From: Micropterix aruncella
Taxonomy: Eukaryota > Arthropoda > Insecta > Lepidoptera > Micropterigidae
Reading direction: 5' to 3'
DNA length: 64,000 bases
Assembly (NCBI GenBank): GCA_944548615.1
Contig: OX155955.1
Location: 2,062,340 to 2,126,339, forward strand
Made by a program: the position numbers and the translations under genes. Below, piece by piece: positions 12,203-26,049 of the stretch. The notes below the pieces were generated by a model. It ran no database searches. It was not told the DNA's origin and saw nothing but the letters and a program-made list of their open reading frames with translations. How positions within the stretch are numbered: position 1 is the first letter of the stretch; each line of letters opens with the position of its first letter.

Positions 12203-12560
12203 ACTCAAGTTGCCGAATTTTAGTACGACATTGATCTATCTAATGCGCTATACAATCAATGATAAACGGGACGGCTGCAATGCAGAGCAAATCCATTACA
12301 CCCTACCGAAGGGGACAAATATAGCGGTCGGCAACATCCACCTAATCACAGAAATGCTGTGTCTATGATTGTGTCTATGGTTAAATAATGGCATATTTCA
12401 TTGATACGGATTCACAGAGGCTATGTAAATTTCAAATTAATTTAATAACAATGTTGGCATATAAATAAATCGCGCATTACATTTTAATTAAACGAAGCAA
12501 TGCAAACGTACAAATACTTCCCTGAAATATGTAGCTCCGTATGCAGCGGGGATACCTTCA
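12203..12560 (+). repeat. R4-like end plus R5 copy 2
   Basis: The stretch 12205-12290 (gccgaattttagtacgacat ... tacaatcaatg) is homologous to 62290-62345. The part 12375-12560 is homologous to 9786-9985. Two unrelated repeats therefore lie side by side between R1 copies B and C. Confidence 0.55.
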
Positions 12561-12831
12561 TAAAATGTTGCTAAATTCTGTCTGTTAGATAGCTCTAAAT
12601 GCGCATATATTCTGACGGCGCTACATTTAACCACCGTAAAATCATACTTTTTTAATATCCGGGTAGAATATGAGGAAAAAGTTATTCGCAAATATAAAAA
12701 TAACCTTATTTTGTCTTGACATTTTTTTTTTGCAAGCGGCCGGCTTTAATAATATCACGTGGCTGTACTCAATCGGTCAACCATCCAAACACTGACCACG
12801 TCCGGCACTGCTTAACTATGGTGATCTGGCA

Positions 12832-13503
12832 GGGAGTTAATGGGCCCTTGCTGAGTTGGCCACGAAGACCCATTCTGTTCAGGGTTGGTCACACTCACGG
12901 GTGAACACCTATCCGACGGCCTTCACGCATGAAGTGCGAGCCTGGGTAGGACTCTGGCCTTATGATCAGTTTCCCCTGGGAATCAACCTTCTGGCGCTTC
13001 TGGACGGTCTGCGCACCGTGCGGCGTAAGCCAATCGACTGCGCACTCTGACTAACAGTCGGGGGAGTCTGGAAGCAGTACTGTTTCCTATAGAGCGGGGG
13101 TGGTTGCGGACCTTACGGCGACTGCTCTTGAAACGACCGTCGGATATCCGATCCTGGGTGAACAGCCGGGCAAAGGACGCTGTGGTCCGCGATAGATTCG
13201 GTAATACACCGTTTTACCGCTTCGTAAGGCAGAGGACCGCGCAAGCGACCTCAAGCTCGTAACCAATCGAGAGACTGGAGTAATCTGGTCACAATTTTTA
13301 AGAAATGGCGTGAGTGTAAGCCCGCCGGGTAACACTCCTAGCTATCTCGCGGTTAAGGCGTTGGCCTCTTACGGGCTTGTGGCGTAGCTAGATGGTGGAC
13401 TGTTTCGTCCTCAAGTCTTCTGCGCTCACTCCAGCGAGATTAAACGACTAATCGTTAAAACTTCCTGAGGTGACGGGCTCGCCCGCTGTAGTCGACAACC
13501 CTA
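12832..13503 (+). repeat. R1 retroposon, copy C
   Basis: Near full-length R1 copy (gggagttaatgggccc start; gcgcaccgtgcggcgtaagc; gacgggctcgcccgct and gtagtcgaca at the end). It has substitutions relative to copies B and E spread along its length, as expected for independent old insertions. Confidence 0.75.
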
Positions 13504-13639
13504 GTTGGCAGGAACCATTACGGCCGGAACCATTACGGCAGGATCCATTACGAACCAACGCGGCTGCGGACGTTACATAAATCTTGGAATTTCTCTTAAG
13601 CACAGTACACCAAACAGTGGCTTTAATCTCTAGCTACAG

Positions 13640-14245
13640 GGCATTGCGGGATGAGGGTGAGAGAAATGTGTGCAGAGGGGTACGTCTCGGCGATCGCCTT
13701 TGGTTAGCGTTACGTGCAGGTAAATTCTGGCGACGAAGATGGTTTGCGCACCGTGCGGGGACGCCTATCGGCTGTGCATTCCGACTAATTGCTGAAGGAG
13801 TCCGGGGACTATGGAAATACAATGTCTCCTAAGCAGCGGGGGTGCATGTTGACCTGTTGTCAAGCCACTCTTTAAATGACCTTGGGCCACTCGATCCCGT
13901 GTGGCACTACGGGCAAAGAACGCCCTGGTCCGCGAAAAATTCTAACTGAATTACCGCTGTAATACAACAGGTAGAGGGACCCAGTCGGGAGGACGGAGGT
14001 ATCCTGAAGGTTAATTCCAGACGGAGCTATTCTACCAAAACCGGTAGTTAGGGGGCGAGGCTGCCCGCTGGGTACCTTTCCCGGTGCCTCGCCGTAAGGC
14101 GTCGGTCTCTAACGGGCTGCTGACGAGCTAGACAATAGTTTGTCTTTATCTCTAAGTCTTCTACGCTCATTCCACGGCTGAAAGAACGATTACATATCTT
14201 TATACCAGCCTGGGGTGACGGGTTCACCCGTTGTAGTCGACACCG
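13640..14245 (+). repeat. R1 retroposon, diverged copy D
   Basis: Clear R1 homology from tttgcgcaccgtgcggg (13742) to gacgggttcacccgttgtag at the end, more diverged than the other copies and with an unclear 5' boundary. Copies B, C and D lie in the same orientation within 2.6 kb, separated by unrelated sequence. Confidence 0.65.
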
Positions 14246-15416
14246 CCCTACTGTTACATCCAACTCTGCTAGGTAACTAAGGAAGCCGAAAAAAATGATG
14301 TCTCAAAACTGATTGTTGATTGCAGTTGATTTGAAGTGCAAATCAAGACGAAACCACTCAGAAATGCATATTTTTATATTCCTATTTTTTATAATACATT
14401 AAGTAGTTAATTGAATATGTATATATGCAAAGAATGGTACATTTTAATAATAATATGTGGGTATTTTTTTGTCTCACCAGTTTCGCACTTCGTAGTTCTA
14501 CTCAAAATAATATAATAAAAACACATTGTTTTTATTATATTATTTTGCATTTATTATTATATTATTATTATTGTATTTATTATATACGCTGGACCACGGA
14601 CAGCTTGTTCAAGCTATGCATGAATGTGGTATCCGTGGTCCGGTGAACAATTGGCTTCAAAGTTATTTGCATGGTAGATCACTGTGTACCATGGTGAATG
14701 GCACGGTCGGAACAGAGGCAAAAGTGAGAACTGGGGTCCCAACTGGCTCGGTGTTTGGACCTGTTGGGTACATAATGCACATGAACAGTATGACAAATGT
14801 TGTGAAAGACTGTATATGCTATATATATGCTGATGATACGTGTATGATGTACGCGGATAAGGAAATGGATAATATTCAAAATAAAATCCAGAATGATTTT
14901 GAAAATGTGTTAAAATGGTCCCACAACAACGGCATAATACTAAATATAAGCAAAACAAAATGTATGCTTGTACATTCACCGGATATCCAAAAACCAAGGA
15001 ATAGCATTAATATAACTGGTCACTCATATGAATGTCTGCATAATTTAAAAATAAATTGTACTGACTGTAAAAAAATTGAATTTGTAAAAGAGTATAAATA
15101 TCTGGGTCTAACGATAGATTGTAACATGAATTGGGGCTTGCACTTGAATAATAAATGTAATAAATTGAGATGGATGCTATATAAGTTCAATCACCTTCAG
15201 TATCTTGTAGATAAACCAACATTACGATTAGTATATCATGCCCTCGCTGATGCAGTACTGAGTTATGCTCTCACTTCATTTGGTCGTACTTTTCGCATAA
15301 TAATACTTTTAGAATAATACAGAATAATAAAACTTTTAGTAAATAAAAATGTGTTAACACAATGTAAAAAGAACTATAACTTGTTGTTTAAGCGATGCGA
15401 TATATTACATATACAT

Positions 15417-15624
15417 GAAAAAATTACACTTCTACGACGAATAACTTTTAGTAGGTTCCAAAGTTTCTTAGATACTGTATATTTTTTTTATTAATATATG
15501 TATGTAACGTATAGATTAAAGTAGTAATGACACTTACTACTTAAAACAGAAATATTTTGACACGTCCAAGAGCGGTTTTTAGCCACCAATTGGACACGAC
15601 GTAAATGTAATGTAATGTAATGGA
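15417..15624 (+). mobile_element. Short retroposon insert with (gtaat)n tail
   Basis: Present in this LINE copy but absent at the same point of the sister copy near 22460-22490. It contains gacacgtccaagagcgg and ends in gtaatgtaatgtaatg. The same gacacgtcc-gagagcgg motif recurs at 44009. A short tandem tail is typical of some RTE/L2-type retroposons and their SINEs. Confidence 0.55.
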
Positions 15625-15659
15625 GCATTTTAGAAATTCAGAATTTAAAATACCAATAC

Positions 15660-15774
15660 AGTACAAATAAATAAAATACAAACGGAGCTGCCATGGAATT
15701 CACCGACCAAAAATCGGGCCCATCATATATAATTATTACACTTCTGGGAGGTGAAGGGTGGATTCCGGACCAAG
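15660..15774 (+). mobile_element. R7 SINE-like insert
   Basis: The block aatacaaacggagctgccat ... gaattcaccgaccaaaaatc ... ggtggattccgga interrupts the LINE copy relative to 22420-22440. Longer copies of the same family lie at 59189 and 60150. Confidence 0.6.
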
Positions 15775-16050
15775 ATTGAAGAACCAAGAGCGAACAGCTA
15801 CTACGGTGAAAGGACGTTAAAGTACCTCATTCCAAGAATCTTTAATACTATTGTATCTGAGGAAGACTTTGTAAGCGGGAGCAAACAGATGTTTAAAAAG
15901 AGATTATTTTAATAATGTATTTTTGTATCACAAAATTAGAAGTGTAGGACTAGAAAAATAAGAGTTTGTCTCGCCAACAAACTGTATACCAGTTTGGCAA
16001 GATTGTAATATTTAAAAAAATGTATCTTTTTCTATGAATAAATTTTATTA

Positions 16051-16312
<262 letters not shown>

Positions 16313-16389
16313 TTTAACAACATTCAAAGATGGAGAAATATAACTCAGTAATGAAATAAACAATAAAGCGTCGTATTAATATAAGAACA

Positions 16390-16480
16390 AAAAAAAATAA
16401 CTTCCTCCCGCAATAATGTTTCTATGTGATCCCGCGTGTCCCGCTAAAGTTCTTGGAAACTTGTTGAACCTTAAATGAAA
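16390..16480 (-). repeat. R9 LINE-type 3' end
   Basis: The reverse complement (tttccaagaactttagcggg ... gggatcacatagaaacatta) matches 63440-63525. The shared gggatcaca and agaaacatt phrases suggest a LINE 3' UTR. No coding part is attached. Confidence 0.5.
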
Positions 16481-16885
16481 ACGCCGATTTATAATGTCCC
16501 TATAATATACATTTATTATGTTGCTAGTTATATTTATTTTATTTATTTATTAATTTACAATAACTTTATATATGTCATATTACATAATATGGTTGAGTTG
16601 GGAGAGATTGAGCACATCCTATGGTGAAAATGTTTATCCGCATTCCTAACTAGGTCAGAGACCCGTATCTAGGATACCTATAATAAGTTGGGACAGGGGC
16701 CTTTTGTTCAATTTTGAACTGGGGCCCATTTTTCACAGTTAAGCCACTGGATATAATTTACCGAAAGATTTAATGATGATGCCTACAAAAACTCTGTATT
16801 CATGACTCTCATTGCCCGCACGTATGGAGTAATGAGAGCGATTGACTTTTTTTTTTTTGTAAAATCATTATTGTACCTTATTGCA

Positions 16886-17552
16886 GGGAGCTAACGGGCC
16901 CATGATGAGGTGGCCACGATGACCCATGTGTTCAGGGTCGGTCACACTCACGGGTCAACACCCATCCGATGGCCTCCACGCATGGGGTGCGAACCTGGGT
17001 AGGACACTGGGTCAACCAGTCTCCCCTGGGAATCGACCCTCTGGCGCTCCTGGACGGTCTGCGCACCGAGCGGCGCAAGCCAATCGATTGTGCTCTCCAA
17101 CTAAAAGTCGGGGGAGTCTGGGAACTGTATTGTTTCCTATAGAGCGGGGGTGGTTGTCTACCTTACGGCGACTGCTCTTGAAATGACCATTGGCCATCCG
17201 ATCCCGGTTCAGAGTCGGGCAAAGGACGCCTTGGTCCGCGATAGAATCGGTGTACACCGTTTCACCGCTTCGTAAGAGAGAGGATCGCGCAAGCGACCTC
17301 GAACTCGGAACCAATCGAGAGACCGGAGAAATCTGGACACAATTGGAAGCAAGGGCGCGAGTGTCGGCCCGCCAGGTAACATTACTGGCTATCTCGCGGT
17401 AAAGGCGTTGGTCTCTTGCGGGTTGTGGCGTAGCTAGACGTCGGATTTGTAATGTCTAAAGTCTTCTACGCTCACTGCACGGTCGATAGAACGATGAATC
17501 GTTAAAACGTCCTGCGGTGACGGGTTCGCCCGTTGTGGTTGACATCTCAATA
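16886..17552 (+). mobile_element. R1 retroposon, full copy E with target duplication
   Basis: This 667-base copy is bounded by a direct repeat of 14 bases (tgtaccttattgca at 16872-16885 and 17553-17566), a typical target-site duplication of a retroposon. It starts gggagctaacgggccc and ends gttgtggttgacatctcaat. This copy fixes the ends of the R1 family. Near its 3' end acgggttcgcccgt can fold into a 5-bp hairpin. No long conserved reading frame is present, so it is probably a non-autonomous element or the 3' part of a LINE. Confidence 0.8.
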
Positions 17553-17639
17553 TGTACCTTATTGCATGACTGTCGTTGATTTAAATTGTTGTGAAAAGAT
17601 ATTCAAATAAACGAGTTCTAAGTCGATTAATGAATTAAT

Positions 17640-18190
17640 TTATTTATTGATAAATATATATACAGGAATTATTTTTACATAATGATTTTGCGTCACTTCT
17701 AACTAGGCAGTGCCTGTTCCAAGGAAAACGCCAATTTTATATGATATTAATTTAAAAAAGAAGAAAAAATAGGTTTATGAAAAAGATGGTAAGAAATTGT
17801 TATAGTAAATTTACAAATAAAATAAAATAAAATACGCAAAATAATTATTCAAAAATCTAAATATTCATTAAATGATTAAAGTAGTAAAAAATTCTTATAA
17901 AATAAATCCAAATACAAAATATCATTTTATAAAAATCAAAAGCTGAATTACTTCTTGTTTACATATAGGTAATTATATTGTTAGAGATGTGACGGTGTGT
18001 ATATTGTGTGTGTGTGTGTGTGAGAGTGTAAATGTGTTGCTATTTTTGAAATGTCATGAGGATACATTGAGTTTCCGTTCCACCTTTACTAATTAACCAC
18101 TGTGTGAGACTTTTTTAAAGAACGACCTGTGTCAGTCCTAAAGTATCGAAGCATTATCCTAAAATATTCATTAATTTCGGAGCAAGGTAA
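17640..18190. other. AT-rich stretch with (GT)n
   Basis: No gene seen. A (GT)n run lies at about 18005-18022. At 17700-17740 a cttctaactaggcagtgcc stretch resembles LINE 3' UTR hairpins. Confidence 0.45.
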
Positions 18191-18559
18191 TGGTAATGTT
18201 GTTGTCCAAACGAGGTAAATCTCCTGGGCACTGTATAATGTGGTATCTGCGCCGATCTTGTGTTCTTAGCAGGGAACGATGTCTTTGCTTACGCGCCAAT
18301 GAAATTTATAGCGCAGTTTTAAAACAATACAGTTGCCTAATATCAAGTATTTTCGCAAACGTATATTCATATGTTGCCTATTATCAAGTAAGTTCCTTAT
18401 TAAAAATTATGACAAAGTAAAAAAATGTGGTTTTTATCAACATTTTCTCTTAGTAGGCTCCAATTTCCTCGCTCTCCCCTTGGTCTCTCTTCGAGGAGGC
18501 TACCGAGAATATAGTATCGTGACAGCGATATTAATAGTACTTTTTCTCTTTCTTTTCAG

Positions 18560-18860
18560 TACGACAAGAAAACGAACGAATCCTGCAGGAGTCAATGAAC
18601 ATCGGGTCGCCGACAAACCAATCCACGCCCCCGTCGACCTCGCCGCAGAGAAGCGGCAGCGTCGCACGCTGATCGGTCGCCATTCTATGCAAATTTGAAT
18701 TAGCGCGGTGCGAAACGCACAAATTGGGATCCTCCGGATGGGCCGAGGGTGGGCCAGGGGCCGACGTGGATTTGCATCGAAATTGGGAACGGAAAAAGTG
18801 CGACAGAGCGACGGAGGCGGCGGGCCTAGCTTTCACTTGAATAAAACAATAATTACTTTA
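18560..18860 (+). CDS. Terminal exon of an unrecognised host gene (C-terminus and 3' UTR)
   Basis: A strong 3' splice site (ctttttctctttcttttcag) is followed by an open stretch entered with two bases of a split codon. It reads RQENERILQESMN, then a Ser/Thr/Pro-rich tail (GSPTNQSTPPSTSPQRSGSV) and stops at TGA 18670-18672: 36 full codons. The GC-rich following sequence looks like a 3' UTR and has AATAAA at 18840-18845. The first residues look like the end of a coiled coil. I do not recognise the protein, and no upstream exon was identified, so the remainder must lie further left, possibly outside the window. The larger open frame on the same strand (ending TRKRTN... to HSMQI) is an alternative reading that I think less likely. 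Confidence 0.5.
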
Positions 18861-18944
18861 TTATGATTGCGAGAAACGAATCTCACCGCTCACACGTCTA
18901 AGTGTACAATTTTAATTTAATTTGATCCATGTAGAGAACAGTGC

Positions 18945-19619
18945 TGTCTTTTGCAAAATTGGCATACCATCTGATAACGCGTTTCGCGGGTACGGTCAGA
19001 TACTGAGAATACGGCCCCCTCTTCACGTTGGGCAATATATGTGCCAATGGATATGGCCAATGCTTGATCGTTGCTGGCAGACAATATTTGTGCTGCGCGA
19101 AAAATGCGCGAAAAACAGCGCAAATAATGTCGCGTAAAAACAGCGCGAGCGCCGTCTTTTGCAAAAATGGCAGACCACCTGGTAATACAGTAACAAAAAA
19201 GTGGGCTTGTCTGTGCCGTGGGTACAGACAGATAATGTTACTAAGGCCTGACTCCACGTTGGGCAATATGTGTGCCAATGGCTTTGGCCAACGCTTGATC
19301 GTTGCTGGCAGATAATATTTGCGCTGCGCAAAATATAGAGCGAAAAACAGAGCGCGAAAAACAGCGCGAAAAACAGAGCGCTATCTGATAAAACAGTAAC
19401 AAAAAGTTGGCATGTCCGTGTGGTAGGTATGGACAGTTAATGTGACTACGGCCCCCTCTTCACGTTGGGCAATATGTGTGCCAGTGGCTTTAGCAAATGA
19501 TTGATCGCTGCTGGCAGAAAATATTTGCGCTGTACAAGAAATTGAGCGCGAAAAAAATGCGGAAAAAAGAGCGCGTCTTTTGCGAAATGGCGGACCACCT
19601 GATAATACAGTAACAAAAA

Positions 19620-19620
<1 letters not shown>
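18945..19620 (+). repeat. Tandem repeat block (~205-230 bp units)
   Basis: Three units, recognised by cacgttgggcaatat near 19024, 19254 and 19459, with the associated phrases gcttgatcgttgctggcag and ttttgcaaaatgg. Units differ by indels in gcgcgaaaaacagcgcg runs. Frames on both strands here are products of the repeat. Confidence 0.75.
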
Positions 19621-20751
<1,131 letters not shown>

Positions 20752-21233
20752 CAATGGCTTGAACATTCAAATTCAATTGTATACCTTTATCCCTCGTAAT
20801 TGTTGAGTATTTTTAAAAGTTATCGAATATATTTGTGTTTATAACGTTAGATTCGATATCTATACGTCCCTATTCTGTATTTTAAAGATTTTTTATAATA
20901 AAAACCAGTATCTTCTCGAGTGACACAGATCAATTAAAATGGTCAATTAATTATAACGACTTCCGAATATTTTGTCGGCTTGCTCTTCGTTCGGATCAAT
21001 AATGGTTTCCGTTTCGTCCTCTCCGCCATTCTCCCGTTCATTCTCAGCTTAATATACTTTAATTAACTATTCTCCTGCTTTAATTTTGGCGGGGTATCTC
21101 AGATTAATTATAGCCGGTTATTAGCCAGTTATTAAATGGTGGTTGTAATATTTGATAAATTGACTTTTTAACGTCTGCATTAATTTAATCAAGTATTTCG
21201 TCGTAGATGTGTTAGTTTTGAAACATTATTACC

Positions 21234-21545
21234 TTCACGGCCCACCAACCGACAACGAGGGAAAGTATTATAAACGCGCAAATTTTTTTTTCGAGGTGAA
21301 GACGGAAGTTTTCATTTTGAGCCCCCTAAGACGATTGTTACCATTTCCAGATTGAATTATGTCTGTCTATGTGTCTGATTGTCTATGTGTGTATTCCTCT
21401 ACGATAAATCCCAAACGCGTCATCCGATTGAGCTGAAATTTGGTATGCAGTCATCATTTGGTCATGGCAAGAGTTAAGAAAGGTTGTGGTGGAAACCGGT
21501 CCCCCAGGGGGCGCACTAGTCATATTTTAATCTCAAACTATTCGA
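21234..21545 (-). repeat. R2 interspersed repeat
   Basis: Reverse-oriented copy: gaaagtattataaacgcgc at the left, gagctgaaatttggtatgc and ggtcatggcaagagtt in the middle, gggggcgcactagtcatat at the right. It includes the cccaccaaccgac end also seen at 29890. Confidence 0.75.
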
Positions 21546-21989
21546 CTTAGACTTGGTAGACGGATGCCGCGAGAAAAGTAATTCTTTTCAAATTAATGAC
21601 AAATTAAAATCGTAAATTCGGTTACATGTACATTTAAAAAAGTAAGATTGAGAGAGCGCTTCCGTGGGCTTTTAATCGGCTTCAAAAAAATTACACGCGA
21701 CGACTCAAAGGTCAGCTTCAAAACGTATAAATATAAAAACTACAATCCCGAAAGCCCGGGTTTAAATATCCACCCCGGAATCAGTGCCGGATTATCCAAC
21801 AGGCCAAGTAGGCACCGGCCTATAGGTCCCGCGCCTCAGAGGGGCTCCGCGACAAGGAATTATTACAATCCTAATTTTGTGAATTGTTTTTAATAGAAAA
21901 AAGTCATTGAGTTTAAATTCTAAAATTAAAATGTTTAATAAACTTTTTGATTCGGTTAATAGTATAATTCAGCCGCTGCCTGTGTAATC

Positions 21990-22845
21990 GTATTTTTTTT
22001 TATACGCGTCTTTGCTACACGACATAAGCGTTGTCAGAACAAACTCTTATTTTTCTAGTCTTACACTTCTAATATTGTGATACAAAAAGACGTTAATAAT
22101 ATAAAAAACAACAATGCACAGCAGTATTACTACTGGTCTCACTACAGGCTTAAATTAGACCAGTATTACCTAATACAAGCTTAAATTATAAAAACGTATA
22201 ACAAATTTACTTATGACCACTAATTTCACTATAAACGTCCAACAGGTAGCTTTTTAATCTCTTTTTAAACATCTGTTTGCTCACGCTTACACAGTCTTCC
22301 TCAGATACAATAGTATTACAGATTCTTGGAATGAGGTACTTTAGCGTCCTTTCACCATAGTAGTTGTTCGCTCTTGGTTCTTCAAATTTTTTACTGACTT
22401 TTCACTAACATTCCTATTGTACTGTATTGGTATTATAAATTCTGAATTTCTAAAATGCTCCATTGCTAGTAAGTATGTATTTTTTTCATGTATAGGTAAT
22501 ATATCGCATCGCTTAAACAACAAGTTATAGTTCTTTTTACATTGTGTTAACACATTTTTATTTACTAAAAGTTTTATTATTCTACGTTGCAAATTAAATA
22601 TTTTATCTATATATGTGCGAAAAGTACGACCAAATGAAGTGAGAGCATAGCTCAGTACTGCATCAGCGAGGGCATGATATACTAAGCTTAATGTTGGTTT
22701 ATCTACAAGATACTGGAGGTGATTGAACTTATTTAGCATCCATCTCAATTTATTACATATATTATTCACGTGCAAGCCCCAATTCATGTTACAATCTATC
22801 GTTAGACCCAGATATTTATACTCTTTTACAAATTCATTTTTTTAC
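21990..22845 (-). pseudogene. LINE reverse transcriptase 3' fragment (5'-truncated)
   Basis: The minus-strand frame at 22341-22787 (148 codons, LVYHALADAVLSYALTSFGR and LLVNKNVLTQCKKNYNLLF) is the C-terminal part of the same LINE family as 14590-16050, close to it in sequence. The copy is truncated at about 22845, just upstream of the YKYLGLTID region, and its frame breaks before the real C-terminus. The 3' UTR continues to about 21990. It shows the state before the two inserts found in the 14.6-kb copy. Confidence 0.75.
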
Positions 22846-22849
22846 ATTT

Positions 22850-23580
22850 AAAGCAGTCGAGGGGCCCCCGAGATTTCGTCGACATAAAGGCCTCTACATT
22901 GGTTAATCCCGGCAATGTCGCACTGCACTGCCCGGAATTAAAGAGGTATTCAAAACGGACGCGGATCCGGGATTCCGGGATTGTATTTGCTAGTGAGTTT
23001 GCCAACAGCGGATTTGACAAGCGAGCGGACGTGATTGCCTGGCCAAACTATAACAACATTGCCCGAAGACAGCAGGATAATAATGTTATTTATAAATTTC
23101 CCTTGAGGTCTATTTTTGCAAGGTGCGCATCTAATTGGTAGCGACAAGTTGGTGTTGAAGTCTCCGGTTACGGTATAACGACGCGCGGGGTCGTTATTGG
23201 ATCCGACCTTAGCGACAGGGACGTACTAAGTGAATCCCGCGCTCGTGATAACATTATCGAAAATAGGGCGGATGGGGAGGTTTTAGCGATCGTTGCCGGT
23301 CGTAATTCGATAAGTGGTCTCCTCGTTCGGCTTTGCCACAACGATACCGCTTCTACTCGAAAAAAATATATAGGCAGTGTCGGACCCTACCGCAGTTATT
23401 ATCACGAAAATGTCAATTGTGTATGGTACATAGGAACTTTCGTGCATATACATGTGTATGGTACATAGGGTGGAGGCAGTCGCCTCCACAAACCATAGAT
23501 TTTAAGGACGTTTTTTCATCAAAAAACTGCGAAATGCGAAATAAGCTTCACCAGAACTACTTTGATCGTATTCGTATTCG
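22850..23580. other. Unassigned GC-mixed stretch
   Basis: The sequence is less AT-rich than its surroundings and has an 80-codon plus-strand frame (22899-23141) without a domain I recognise. The phrase tgtgtatggtacatagg occurs twice near 23417 and 23453. It may be an old transposon, but no match was found in the window. Confidence 0.3.
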
Positions 23581-23586
23581 ATAATT

Positions 23587-24110
23587 AACTATTTTATCAT
23601 CAGCATTGTTGGCGTCCACTGTTAGACATACCCCCCCCCCCCCACCCCCCCGCCCATAATACCATGTAGATCGGTCTTGAGCCGCCTCCACCACCGCCTC
23701 CGCCATCCACCTACTTCCATGGCAATGTTATCGGTCTATCTTGTAGAGGGCCATCCTACACATCATATGCCGGTTCGTGGTCGCTATTCGAGAACCATTT
23801 TCCCCCAATGGTTGTCGGTTCTGCGAGCTACATGGCCTATCCATTGCCATGTAGATCGCAAAACCGGCAACACGAGCTATGTCAGTGACCTTGGTTCTTT
23901 TTCGGATTTCCTCGTTTCGAGTCTTATCACACAGTAAAACTCTAAGCATAGCTCTTTCCATTGCTCGTTGCTCGACCTAGAGTTTTTGTATGAGGCCAAT
24001 AGTTAGTTACGACATCTCAGTACTGTATATCTTCACTGGCTACACGCGCTGATTGTAGACTTTCGTCTCGAGGCTCTGCGGTATTTGTGACGAGAAGATA
24101 CGGCTAGTTA
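23587..24110 (-). pseudogene. RTE-type LINE, degenerate 3' end
   Basis: On the minus strand the 77-codon frame 23728-23961 reads MERAMLRVLLCDKTRNEEIR then KRTKVTDIAR, a hallmark of the C-terminal region of insect RTE-clade endonuclease/reverse transcriptases. Further along, the frame ends in VQQWTPTMLMIK-like sequence (23590-23630), also typical of the RTE C-terminus. Stops and frameshifts separate the pieces. A C-run at 23631-23655 lies inside it. Confidence 0.7.
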
Positions 24111-25265
24111 CCTCAACCATTATAAAATCAATGCCTCAACGCTTCCCATCCGAGTTGTATTTATATTTGTTATTAACTATTTAGGAGTAAAATAAAAGTT
24201 GGAAGTTGAAAAGAGCGCTGATGAAACCAAAAGACAATCAATTGAAATGATATTGTCTAAGTTCTTTGCAACTCCTGAATTAAACGAGAGCAATTTGATT
24301 TTAGTTTTTATTACCAACTGTCTACAAAGTTTCACTGAAGTTTTCATTAAAAATATTATAAGGCCGGCCCTGTTCTGACCTTCTTACTATAAAGGTGCTA
24401 ACCTTTATCATACCCTCCCTCCCTCCCCCCACCTTCTTCCCGACTTGCCCTCCCTGCCTAAGTCTTTCGGCTAAGAGCAGAGTTTGAAAGATAGTTCATA
24501 TTGAATTTCGCAAAGGATGCTGGCGGGAATTTACCACTAAGAAATATAACTTGACAGCCCGTACTTCACTCTAATAGAAAATGTCCAGAATACCGAAAGA
24601 CATTACTTACGAAGGCTTAGACTATACATTGAGGGTGGGCTTAATACAGTCCGAAGAACGAGAGTGACACACGTAAACAAAATGACATGTAAAGAGATAT
24701 GTCGACTTCGCCAATTTGCCGAATTCAATTAGTCTCAAAAACAACAACGGTGAAAACAAATTAAATAAATAATACATATGGAACACCCCCACGGTCGATC
24801 CGCCATCTTTATTTAACAAGGAAATACAGAGAGAAACGAGAGAGAGATAAAGAAAGAGAGAGAAATGTTTTTATCGAGACTTGACAAAATTTGAGCCTTT
24901 TGTCAAATTAAAATAGATCAAATTAGTGTTTATCAATCCGTCTTCATAGGGAAATGTCGGTCCCTTAATCATGAATGATTATATCTCATGAAATAAACGT
25001 CGTTGTATGAAACCAATTTTATATGCATTAAATCTTGATTATTAATGATTTAAATTTATCCTCACAGCTGCATTTTTTTACCTTTTTAAAAGGCCCCTGT
25101 TGTCCTCATGCAAATGACGGTCGTTTCAGGGCGTAATACCAGTCACTGAATAATATTCGATTATCAATACAAATAATCATGTTGGTATTTATAATACTTT
25201 ATTTTCGACTCTTGTCCTAATATATCAATAGCTTGGATACGTTTAGTTTAGAATAATGAAGGAAA
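24110..25265. other. No gene seen
   Basis: No domain or repeat copy recognised. A C-rich run lies at 24412-24440 and a GA-rich run (agagagagataaagaaagag) at 24830-24868. Confidence 0.4.
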
Positions 25266-25269
25266 TTTC

Positions 25270-25711
<442 letters not shown>

Positions 25712-26049
25712 TGCCCATATTAAGATATTCGGATAATTCAAAAATTTCCAGTGCAGTTTCTCTTATTAGTCTGCGGTAGTATGGAATCGGTTTGGAATGG
25801 CATTACGATTAATTGGTATATTTAAGGACCACTATGAGAAAATATTAATAAAGGAAGACTTTTAGAAGCCAAAGATTTTTAGATTCGTTTAGATTACTTA
25901 TGATAGATTATTATTTTTTTTGTTAATTGTATTACTTGTTCATTAAATTATTATTATTGTTTTTACATTTGTTTATAACTTTTTATCAAGGTTATTTAAT
26001 GTTGATTACTTTGTTTTTTTTCTTTTTATTATGTTTTATTTTCGTTAAA

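Larger units (their letters stand above)
14590..16050 (+). pseudogene. LINE reverse transcriptase fragment, broken and twice interrupted
   Basis: The frame at 14596-15317 encodes the second half of a reverse transcriptase: motif GVPTGSVFGP (normally GxPQGS), the catalytic box YADDT, and KTKCMLVHS, then a C-terminal region with YKYLGLTIDCNMNWG. The 5' part (endonuclease, fingers) is missing. A frame break at about 15300 is followed by more homologous sequence (KLLVNKNVLTQCKKNY). Against the sister copy at 21990-22845, foreign sequence is inserted at about 15417-15624 and 15660-15774. It belongs to the CR1/Jockey group by general look; the clade is not certain. The 3' end runs into an (AT)n array. 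Confidence 0.8.

Noticed and set aside
14614..14997. 127-codon minus-strand frame opposite the LINE fragment
   Set aside because: Shadow of the reverse transcriptase frame, which has the YADD motif.
21783..24373. Possible hAT element with cagtgccgg and ggccggccctg ends
   Set aside because: End similarity is short and the flanking 8-mers (cccggaat, ttctgacc) do not match, so no target duplication.
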